Origin: Verrucomicrobiota bacterium
GTDB lineage: Bacteria; Verrucomicrobiota; Verrucomicrobiia; Opitutales; Opitutaceae
Direction: 5' to 3'
Assembly: GCA_025363395.1 (NCBI GenBank)
Contig: JANYDX010000176.1
Coordinates: 1-35,378 of the forward strand
Length of the DNA: 35,378 nt
Under the pieces are notes generated by a model. The model was not told the DNA's origin and did not search any database. It worked only from the letters and a program-made list of their open reading frames with translations. The position numbers were made by a program, and so were the translations under genes. Numbering within the stretch: position 1 is the first letter of the stretch; each line of letters opens with the position of its first letter. Shown here in pieces: positions 28,253 through 35,378 of this stretch.

Positions 28253-29752
28253 TTACTCAACCGGGCGCATCTGGATCGTGTCGATGGTCTTTTCGCCGGC
28301 GAGGACGTTGGTGACCACGACCATCCAGTCGCCGGGCTGCACCCAGCCGCGGCGGAGCAGATACGCGAACGCATCACGAATGCTTTGCTCGGGCCCGGTG
28401 GCGAATTTCACGAGGAACGGCTCCACGCCCCACATGAGCAACATGTGCCGGAAGACCAGCGGGTCGTCCGTGAAGGCGTAGATGGGACAGCGCCACGCGC
28501 GCAAGGCGGCGAGCGTCTGCGGCAGCAGTCCGCTGCGCGTAAAAACCACAATGCCGGCCTCGCCGATTTCCTGCGCCAGCATGATGGCGGAACGGAGCAG
28601 GCGATCCTTGTGCGTCTTGAGCGGAAGCGTGTTGTTGTAGCCCTTGGTCGCGCTGCCCTCGATCCGGCCGGCGACTTTCTTCATAAATTGCACGCATTCG
28701 AGCGGGTAGCGGCCGGTGGTGGTTTCACCGGACAGCATGATCGCATCGGCGGTGGACCAGACCGCAGTGGCGATGTCGCTCACTTCGGCGCGGGTTGGTA
28801 CGGGCGAGGTGATCATCGATTCGAGCAGATGTGTCGCGACGATGACCGGTTTGCGCAGCCGGATGCACGCGTCGACGGCCCGCTTCTGAATCAAAGGCAA
28901 ATCCTCCATCGGGACCTCGATCCCAAGATCGCCGCGCGCGACCATCACGGCGTCGGAGGCCACGATTATCTCATCGAGATTGGCGATGGCGGACTGGTCC
29001 TCGATTTTCGCAATGATGTGCGCCGTGCTGGATTTTTCCGAAAGGAAGCGCCGCAGGATGTCGATGTCGTCCGCCTCGCGCACGAACGACAGGGCAAAAT
29101 AATCCACCTTTTCCTCGATGCCCACGGTGATATCGGCACGGTCTTTCGCGGTGAGCGCGGGCAGCCGGACCTTGACGCCCGGCAGGTTGATGTGGCGCCG
29201 GCTGCCCAGTTTGGCGGGCACGATCACGCGGCAGCGCACGCGGGTCGCCTCCGTACTGATGACTTCCAGGCGGATGAGCCCGCTGTCGACGAGCACCATG
29301 GTGCCGGCCGGAACGTCGCGCCCGAGACCCGGGTAGTTGACAGACACGGCCAGGATGCCGTCTTCCGCGCCACCGCCCTGCGGAAGCAGATCGATCAGTT
29401 GTCCCGCCACCAATTCCACGGGCGCCGGCAGATCCCCGGTGCGGATTTCCGGCCCCTTCACATCCATAAGAAGCGCGATTTCGCGACCGGTCCGGCGGCA
29501 CACTTCGCGGACTCGATGGATCATGGCGCGGGTCCAGGCATGGTCGGCGTGAGCCATGTTGAGCCGGCAGACGTCGACCCCGGCGAGAATCAGCTGCTCG
29601 AGCATCGACTCCTCGGCCGAAGCGGGGCCGAGGGTGAAAACGATCTTGGTGTGGCGATAGGCTTGTTTGGGGAGCGAGGGGGAGGACGGGTTCACATTCT
29701 TGGGGTAGCACAACCGATGCCGGCTCCCCGGTTTGATGCGGGCTGGAATCAC
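28253..29752 (-). CDS. pyk: Pyruvate kinase
   Basis: RHTKIVFTLGPASAEESMLEQLILAGVDVCRLNMAH, IIAKIEDQSAIANLDEIIVASDAVMVARGDLGIEVPMEDLPLIQKR, ATHLLESM, SDIATAVWSTADAIMLSGETTTGRYP. A GTG at 29695 is an alternative start. Confidence 0.96.
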   Translation of the reverse strand: MIPARIKPGSRHRLCYPKNVNPSSPSLPKQAYRHTKIVFTLGPASAEESMLEQLILAGVDVCRLNMAHADHAWTRAMIHRVREVCRRTGREIALLMDVKGPEIRTGDLPAPVELVAGQLIDLLPQGGGAEDGILAVSVNYPGLGRDVPAGTMVLVDSGLIRLEVISTEATRVRCRVIVPAKLGSRRHINLPGVKVRLPALTAKDRADITVGIEEKVDYFALSFVREADDIDILRRFLSEKSSTAHIIAKIEDQSAIANLDEIIVASDAVMVARGDLGIEVPMEDLPLIQKRAVDACIRLRKPVIVATHLLESMITSPVPTRAEVSDIATAVWSTADAIMLSGETTTGRYPLECVQFMKKVAGRIEGSATKGYNNTLPLKTHKDRLLRSAIMLAQEIGEAGIVVFTRSGLLPQTLAALRAWRCPIYAFTDDPLVFRHMLLMWGVEPFLVKFATGPEQSIRDAFAYLLRRGWVQPGDWMVVVTNVLAGEKTIDTIQMRPVE

Positions 29753-29972
29753 TTTTCCGGCAACCGCGGTGTGGAACCAACTGAGTTTGAAAAATATCGG
29801 GCTCGATTCGGCGGTTGATCGGGCTTTATTCCCGATTCACTTTCACCGAAGATTGATGCGTAAAGCCGGACCGACAAAGTTTGCCAGGAATGTCGCCGTA
29901 CTTCGCGGACTTGGGTAAATTTACTCTGCGAGGTGTAAAAGACTCGCGCCAAGGGGTGGGGGTTCGCTCACA

Positions 29973-32900
29973 ATGGCGCTTATAATGTCCCGTCCCAAGA
30001 AACCCTGGCCTTTCCGGATCGAGTATCCCTCCGAGTTGCCCATCAGCGGCCGGGCGGACGAGATCATTGCGGCCATCCGGGATAATCAGGTGCTGATCCT
30101 GGCGGGTGAGACGGGCTCGGGCAAAACCACGCAAATTCCCAAAATGTGCCTGGTGGCGGGTTGCGGTGAGCGGGGAAAAATCGCCTGTACGCAACCGCGC
30201 CGCGTGGCAGCGACCTCGGTGGCGCGCCGTGTGGCCGAGGAACTCAATGTCCAGCTCGGCCGGGAAGTCGGCTGCAAGATTCGTTTTGCGGATCAGACCT
30301 CGGGGGCGACCGTTATCAAGTTCATGACCGACGGTATGCTGCTCGCCGAGCTGCAGGCTGATCCGGAGTTGCGCGAGTACGATACGATCATCGTGGACGA
30401 AGCGCATGAGCGTTCATTGAACATCGATTTCATCCTCGGGCATCTGCGCCGTCTGCGCGGGCGGCGGCCCGAGCTGAAAATTGTCATCACCTCGGCGACG
30501 ATTGACACGGAGGCCTTCTCCAAGGCGTTCGACAACGCGCCGATCATCGAGGTTTCTGGCCGGGTTTATCCGGTGGAGGTGATTTATTCGCCGCTGGATG
30601 AGATGAAGGAGGAAGAAGATAGGGCGGCGGGTCCCGTCGCTGCCGGTGAGCGGCGCGGAGCGGAGTCCACGCCCTACCCAAAAAAAGGGCGGGCCGAAGA
30701 CTTCACTTATCTGGATGCGGCGGTGGAGGCGGTCGAGCGGGTGTTGCTCGAGAGTTCGCAAGGCGACATCCTGGTGTTTCTGCCGACGGAGCGGGACATC
30801 CGGGAAATCCGCGATCTGTTGGAAGGCCGTTCGCTCGGGCACATCGAGGTTGTGCCGCTCTTCGGCCGCCTGACCAACGCCGAGCAGCAGCGCGTGTTCG
30901 CTTCCAGCCAGCAGCGCAAAATCATTGTCGCGACCAATATCGCCGAGACGTCTCTGACGATCCCCGGCATCCGGTTCGTCATTGATACGGGCCTGGCGCG
31001 GTTCAGTCGCTACACGCCGCAAAGTCGCACGCGCCGGTTGCCGGTCGAGCCCGTGTCACAGAGCAGCGCTGACCAGCGCAAGGGTCGCTGCGGCCGCGTG
31101 AGCGATGGCGTCTGCATCCGGCTTTATTCCGAGCAGGACTATCTCGCCCGCCCGCGTTTCACGCAGCCGGAAATTCAACGCAGCAATCTGGCGGATGTCA
31201 TTCTCCGGATGAAGGCCTTCGGGCTGGGTGACATTGAGGAGTTTCCATTCCTGAACGCGCCGCCCGCCAAGGGGATTCGCGCCGGCTACGGCCTGCTGCA
31301 CGAATTAGGCGCCATCGATGATGCCGGTGTGCTGACGGATATTGGACGCGAGCTGGCGCATCTGCCCGTGGACCCGACGGTCGGCCGGATGATTTTGCAG
31401 GCGCAGACGGAGAAGGCCATGCGCGAGGTGCTGATCATCGCGGCAGCGCTGAGCATTCAGGATCCGCGCGAACGTCCGCTGGACCAGCAGCAGAAAGCTG
31501 ACACGGCGCACCGGCGGTTCAATCACCCGGATTCCGATTTTCTCGCCCTGTTGGCCATCTGGGAGGATTACCACACCGAGTTCGAGAAGCTGTCGCTCGG
31601 CAAGCTGCGGAAATTTTGCACGGCGCATTTCCTTTCGTTCACGCGGATGCGCGAGTGGCGCGACGTGCACAGCCAGCTTGAGGACACGCTGCGGGATCGC
31701 ACGGGGTTTATGCGGACATCAGTGTATGATGGGACGGGCGAAGCGGTGTCATCGGCGAAAAGACAATCCGCCCCGGCCACCGAAATGGATTTCAAACCCG
31801 GTACTCCCGCCTATCGTTCGATTCATCGCTCCATCCTGGCCGGACTGCTCGGCAATATCGCCACGCGGACGGAGGAAGGCGACTATCATGCGGCGCATGA
31901 TCGCCGGGTGGGAATTTTCCCAGGCTCGGCGTTGTTTGAGCGGAAGGAGCAGTCGAGAAGCGATCCGCGAAAAAATGTGACCGGGGGCCATGCGGCACCC
32001 GCCAAAGCCAAGGTGGCGAAGTGGCTGATGGCGGCGGAAATCCTGGAAACAGCGCGGCTGTACGCCCGCACCTGCGCGCGCATCGATCCGCATTGGGTGC
32101 TCGATTTGGGCGAGCACCTGATCCGCGTGGCGCACAGCGAACCATTTTGGAATCCTGAGGCGGGACGGGTGCTCGTGAAGGAACGCCGCCGGCTGTATAA
32201 TCTCGAACTGGAAACGCGTTCAGCTAGCTACGGGAAAATCAATCCGGTGCATGCGACGGAAATTTTCATCCGCGAGGGACTCGTGGGTGATACGATCACG
32301 TGGCCGTTTGATTTTATTGCACACAACCGCCGGGTGCGGGAGCAGACGGAGAGCGTCCTCACCCGCACGCGCAGCTCGGGCTACATGAATTTGGACGAAG
32401 CCGTGTACCAATTTTATGCGCGAGTATTCATGCCCGCAGGTAGGGCGGGCACTCCGTTGACCGCCGTCCGGCCGGGATCCGACTCCGCCAAGGCTTCGAC
32501 GGACAAGACCGGGTCAACGCCCCACCTCGGCATCAGCAGCGTGCCTGAACTGATTGATTTCGTGCGGCACCAGCAGACGACGAATCCGAAATTTCTTTTC
32601 ATGGGCGAAAACGATCTGCGTCCGGAGGTGGAGGCGGAGCATGACGCGGAAGCTTTCCCCGCGGCAATCCCGGTGGACAATTGCGTGCTGCCGCTGGCCT
32701 ATGCGTACCAGCCCGGGCAGGAGGGCGACGGGGTGACCTTACGCGTGACTTTGGCCGAGGCGGAGGCGCTGAATCCCGCCATGCTCGACTGGGCGATCCC
32801 GGGGCATTTGACGGAGAAAGTGGAACTGATGCTCAAGGCGCTGCCGAAGGAACAGCGGCGCGACCTGATCCCGTTGACGGAGACGGCGCAGAAGCTTACG

Positions 32901-34271
32901 CGCGATCTGGCGTTGCTGAGCGCGCGCGCGAAGCAGCCGACGCTGGCGGAGGCGCTGGCGGAATTGCTGTCGCCGCGGCTGGGAGTGCGGATCGATCCGG
33001 CGCTGTGGAGCGACAAGTTGTTTCCCGATCACCTGCGGGTGCGCGTGGAGGTCGTGGACAACCAGGAGAAGGTGCTCGGCGCCAGCCGTGATCTCACGGA
33101 AATTCACGCGCAACTCGACACCCGCCAGCGGGACGTGAGCAAGCATGCGTCGGCGGTGGACAACAGCACCTGGCGCGCGGCGCGGTCGAAATGGGAAGGT
33201 GAGCCCGCCGCCGAATGGAAATTTGGCGACCTGCCGGTGCAAATTGTCGTGAGCGAATTTCATGGCGTGCCGGTGCTGGCTTACCCGGGGCTGAAGGCGA
33301 TGCCGGCGGGTGTGGCGGTACGTTTGTCGGCGACACGCGAGGAAGCCGTCACGATGACGTGCGAGGGATTGCGCAAGCTGTTCGAGATGCAGTTGCGCTT
33401 CGATCTCGGCTGGCTCGAAAGGGATCTCAAGGCGCTGCGGCTCCTGGGGACGCTCGCCGTGACGCTCACCACGCCAGACGCCTTGCAAAAAGACGCGTTG
33501 GAATCGATCCGCCGTTGGGTCTGCGATCCGGCACGGGTGATGGGTCCGGCGGCGAGTGTGACGGGGATGAGTGCGGACGAACGGCGGGTCCGGGATAACG
33601 CGCCCGACCTGACCGCGGCGCGATTCGCCTCGGCGCTGATGGCGGCGAAAGATGATTTGCGCGGACTGGTGCCCAAGCTCGGTGATTGGTTGAAGGAAGT
33701 ATTTACGCTGCGGCTGGCGTTGCAGACCTCGAAGCAGTCCTATCCCGGGATGGATGATGATCTCGCGGAATTGCTGCCGCCGGATTTTCTGCGTCGAATG
33801 CCGTATATCCGGGTGCAGCATTTGCCACGTTATTTACGCGGTATGCAGATGCGGGCGGAACGGTGGAAGCGCGATGCGGCCAAGGATGCGATGCGCGCGA
33901 AGGAGTTGGCCCCGATGACCGCGGCGGCGCGGAAAATGACTGGAGGGTTGGCGACCGCGGCCGGCGCCAAAACGGGTCAGGGCAACTCGCCCACCAACCG
34001 AGATGACGCGGTCGAGGACTTCCGCTGGCTGGTGGAAGAGTTTCGGGTGAGTCTGTTTGCGCAGGAACTGGGCACGGCCGAGCCAGTGTCGGTGGTGCGG
34101 CTGCAGCGGGCGCTGGAAGAGATGGGAAAGGGTGGCGCGGCGGGGCAACCCGGTCAGGAAGACCCGCGGAGCGGAGCGGAGTCCCCGCCCTACCTCAAAC
34201 CTTCGACTGCGGTGAAGAAAGCCGCACCCCTCAAGAGTCTTGGGTCCCTCGACCAGCTCTTCCGGAAATAA
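29973..34271 (+). CDS. hrpA: ATP-dependent DEAH-box RNA helicase HrpA
   Basis: LAGETGSGKTTQIPKMCL, CTQPRRVAATSVARRVAEEL, DEAH, SATIDTEAFSKAF, ATNIAETSLTIPGIRFVIDTG; ~1430 aa with long C-terminal HrpA-type region. Confidence 0.96.
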   Translation: MALIMSRPKKPWPFRIEYPSELPISGRADEIIAAIRDNQVLILAGETGSGKTTQIPKMCLVAGCGERGKIACTQPRRVAATSVARRVAEELNVQLGREVGCKIRFADQTSGATVIKFMTDGMLLAELQADPELREYDTIIVDEAHERSLNIDFILGHLRRLRGRRPELKIVITSATIDTEAFSKAFDNAPIIEVSGRVYPVEVIYSPLDEMKEEEDRAAGPVAAGERRGAESTPYPKKGRAEDFTYLDAAVEAVERVLLESSQGDILVFLPTERDIREIRDLLEGRSLGHIEVVPLFGRLTNAEQQRVFASSQQRKIIVATNIAETSLTIPGIRFVIDTGLARFSRYTPQSRTRRLPVEPVSQSSADQRKGRCGRVSDGVCIRLYSEQDYLARPRFTQPEIQRSNLADVILRMKAFGLGDIEEFPFLNAPPAKGIRAGYGLLHELGAIDDAGVLTDIGRELAHLPVDPTVGRMILQAQTEKAMREVLIIAAALSIQDPRERPLDQQQKADTAHRRFNHPDSDFLALLAIWEDYHTEFEKLSLGKLRKFCTAHFLSFTRMREWRDVHSQLEDTLRDRTGFMRTSVYDGTGEAVSSAKRQSAPATEMDFKPGTPAYRSIHRSILAGLLGNIATRTEEGDYHAAHDRRVGIFPGSALFERKEQSRSDPRKNVTGGHAAPAKAKVAKWLMAAEILETARLYARTCARIDPHWVLDLGEHLIRVAHSEPFWNPEAGRVLVKERRRLYNLELETRSASYGKINPVHATEIFIREGLVGDTITWPFDFIAHNRRVREQTESVLTRTRSSGYMNLDEAVYQFYARVFMPAGRAGTPLTAVRPGSDSAKASTDKTGSTPHLGISSVPELIDFVRHQQTTNPKFLFMGENDLRPEVEAEHDAEAFPAAIPVDNCVLPLAYAYQPGQEGDGVTLRVTLAEAEALNPAMLDWAIPGHLTEKVELMLKALPKEQRRDLIPLTETAQKLTRDLALLSARAKQPTLAEALAELLSPRLGVRIDPALWSDKLFPDHLRVRVEVVDNQEKVLGASRDLTEIHAQLDTRQRDVSKHASAVDNSTWRAARSKWEGEPAAEWKFGDLPVQIVVSEFHGVPVLAYPGLKAMPAGVAVRLSATREEAVTMTCEGLRKLFEMQLRFDLGWLERDLKALRLLGTLAVTLTTPDALQKDALESIRRWVCDPARVMGPAASVTGMSADERRVRDNAPDLTAARFASALMAAKDDLRGLVPKLGDWLKEVFTLRLALQTSKQSYPGMDDDLAELLPPDFLRRMPYIRVQHLPRYLRGMQMRAERWKRDAAKDAMRAKELAPMTAAARKMTGGLATAAGAKTGQGNSPTNRDDAVEDFRWLVEEFRVSLFAQELGTAEPVSVVRLQRALEEMGKGGAAGQPGQEDPRSGAESPPYLKPSTAVKKAAPLKSLGSLDQLFRK
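30620..30676. repeat. Palindromic GC-rich element inside hrpA, copy 1 (57 bp)
   Basis: Terminal inverted repeat TAGGGCG (30620-30626)/CGCCCTA (30670-30676), inner stem CGCT-gccggtg-AGCG. Contains GCGGAGCGGAGTCCACGCCCTACC, shared with the copy at 34171-34194. Confidence 0.65.
32431..32519. repeat. Composite of two palindromic elements inside hrpA
   Basis: TGCCCGC-aggtagg-GCGGGCA (32431-32451), with GGTAGGGCGGGCACTCCG (32439-32456) the reverse complement of the other copies (17/18). Then CGTTGACC (32455-32462)/GGTCAACG (32512-32519) with nested GTCCG (32466-32470)/CGGAC (32500-32504). Confidence 0.65.
34139..34194. repeat. Palindromic GC-rich element inside hrpA, third site
   Basis: GGCGGGG (34139-34145)/CCCCGCC (34183-34189); contains GCGGAGCGGAGTCCCCGCCCTACC (34171-34194), 23/24 to the first copy. 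Confidence 0.65.
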
Positions 34272-34334
34272 GCGCCGGTTTTTGCGGTTGTGGGAGCGGG
34301 CTTAGACAGTAAGTTGCAGGCAACCCCTTACCCT

Positions 34335-34778
34335 ATGAATACGACAATTGCTACGTTGTTGGAACAGAAGGACGGCGCGGTTTTCACCATCCCCTCGACG
34401 GTGACCGTGGCAGAAGCAGTTCAGGAAATGAACGCTCGAAAAGTTGGATCGGTACTCGTGATGAATGGTCTCAGGCTGGCCGGTATTTTTACGGAGCGCG
34501 ATGTCTTGCGCCGCGTCGTCGGCGCGGATCTTGATCCGAAGTTGACGCCCATCACGAAAGTGATGACGGCGGAAGTTCTGACCATTGAGCCCACCGCGAC
34601 CGTGCAACAGGTGATGGATATTTTCACGGAACGGCGCTGCCGGCATTTGCCCGTGGTGGTGGACGAGCAGTTGCTGGGATTGATTTCGATTGGCGACGTG
34701 TCGCGTTGGGTGGCCAACTCGCACCGCGTTGAGGCGGAATCGTTGCGGCAGTACATCGCGGGTGCGTTGTCGACGTAA
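34335..34778 (+). CDS. CBS-domain protein (tandem CBS pair)
   Basis: TVAEAVQEMNARKVGSVLVMNGLRLAGIFTERDVLRRVV and TATVQQVMDIFTERRCRHLPVVVDEQLLGLISIGDVSRWV. Confidence 0.93.
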   Translation: MNTTIATLLEQKDGAVFTIPSTVTVAEAVQEMNARKVGSVLVMNGLRLAGIFTERDVLRRVVGADLDPKLTPITKVMTAEVLTIEPTATVQQVMDIFTERRCRHLPVVVDEQLLGLISIGDVSRWVANSHRVEAESLRQYIAGALST

Positions 34779-34825
34779 AGCGGGTCTCCACCGGCAGGTC
34801 AGGTTTATCGCATGCGGATTGTCGA

Positions 34826-34850
34826 CTGGCCGGGCGTACAGCCCGGCCGG
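34826..34850. repeat. GC-rich hairpin between the CBS and dienelactone hydrolase genes
   Basis: GGCCGGGC (34828-34835) gtaca GCCCGGCC (34841-34848), perfect 8-bp arms, 5-nt loop; no T run. Confidence 0.5.
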
Positions 34851-34913
34851 CTGGCGGCAACGTTCGTAGTGCAGTAGGATTGTTTTTTCTCTGCCAATGA
34901 ATACCGTGCAAAC

Positions 34914-35378
34914 ATGAACTTATCCCGATCGGTATTTTTCCTGACTGGCCTCGTCGTTTGTGCGGGGGTGTCGTTGAAAGCGAAAATCATCACCAAGCCG
35001 GTGGCTTATGAACACGCCGGTGTGAAGCTCGAGGGTTACCTCGCCTATGACGACGCCAAGGTTTCAGCGGGAAAAAAGGCGCCGGGTGTGCTGGTGGTGC
35101 CGGAATGGTGGGGCCTGAACGATTATGCCAAGAGCCGCGCGGAGCAACTCGCCGGGTTGGGCTATGTGGCGTTTGCCACGGATATGTACGGGGCCGGGGT
35201 GGTGACGACGGATGCGAAAAAAGCGGGCGAACTGGCGGGGCCGTTTTATGGTCATCCTCTCATGGCGGAGCGGGCCCAGGCGGGACTTGATCAGCTGTTG
35301 GCGACGGGATTCGTCGAGCCGGCCCACGTGGCTGCGATCGGCTATTGTTTTGGCGGTTCCACGGTGCAGGCGCTGGCC
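34914..35378 (+). CDS. Dienelactone-hydrolase-family protein (3' truncated by window edge)
   Basis: MNLSRSVFFLTGLVVCAGVSLKAKIITKPVAYEHAGVKLEGYLAYDD...APGVLVVPEWWGLNDYAKSRAEQLAGLGYVAFATDMYG...AAIGYCFGGSTVQALA (nucleophile Cys in GYCFGG). Confidence 0.92.
   Translation, partial: MNLSRSVFFLTGLVVCAGVSLKAKIITKPVAYEHAGVKLEGYLAYDDAKVSAGKKAPGVLVVPEWWGLNDYAKSRAEQLAGLGYVAFATDMYGAGVVTTDAKKAGELAGPFYGHPLMAERAQAGLDQLLATGFVEPAHVAAIGYCFGGSTVQALA

Noticed and set aside
28385-29818. 477-aa plus-strand ORF
   Set aside because: Antisense to pyruvate kinase; composition (H/R/G/D rich) is typical of a shadow ORF.
32739-33821. 360-aa minus-strand ORF
   Set aside because: Antisense to the hrpA C-terminal region; no domain signature, R/H/Q-rich shadow composition.
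1-35378. CRISPR array, phage module, transposase or rRNA
   Set aside because: No regularly spaced direct repeats, integrase/transposase motifs or rRNA sequence were seen on either strand.

Overview
The 35.4 kb window is high-GC bacterial chromosome with the look of Verrucomicrobia/Opitutaceae. That is my inference from the PEP-CTERM proteins and gene style; no taxonomic marker was tested. Left part: the 3' end of a filamentous-haemagglutinin-like gene, three PEP-CTERM proteins, and a minus-strand exopolysaccharide-export operon (HxlR regulator, small secreted protein, beta-barrel protein, SLBB export protein, BY-kinase). Also here are a lysine-rich histone-H1-like protein and a lipoprotein-like S26 signal peptidase. 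Middle: tRNA-Leu(CAG) with a clear terminator, then marR divergent from a MacAB-like efflux operon (adaptor, ATPase, two FtsX-type permeases). These are followed by a CPXCG protein, an esterase broken by an in-frame TAG, a PA0069-type radical SAM protein, an unlisted 57-aa ORF with a strong Shine-Dalgarno, and methylglyoxal synthase. Right part: a lipoprotein plus a very large disordered membrane protein, thymidine phosphorylase, a sulfite-oxidase-like protein, a membrane protein, pyruvate kinase, HrpA helicase, a CBS protein and a truncated dienelactone hydrolase. Main items for follow-up: (1) palindromic, partly shared GC-rich repeat elements sitting in frame inside hrpA at three places; (2) an uncharacterised ~98-aa helical module found both as a stand-alone secreted protein and as the N-terminus of the adjacent outer-membrane beta-barrel protein in the EPS operon; (3) the amber-interrupted esterase; (4) the 57-aa ORF; (5) a perfect palindrome in the marR/efflux intergenic region. 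No CRISPR array, rRNA, transposase or phage module was seen.
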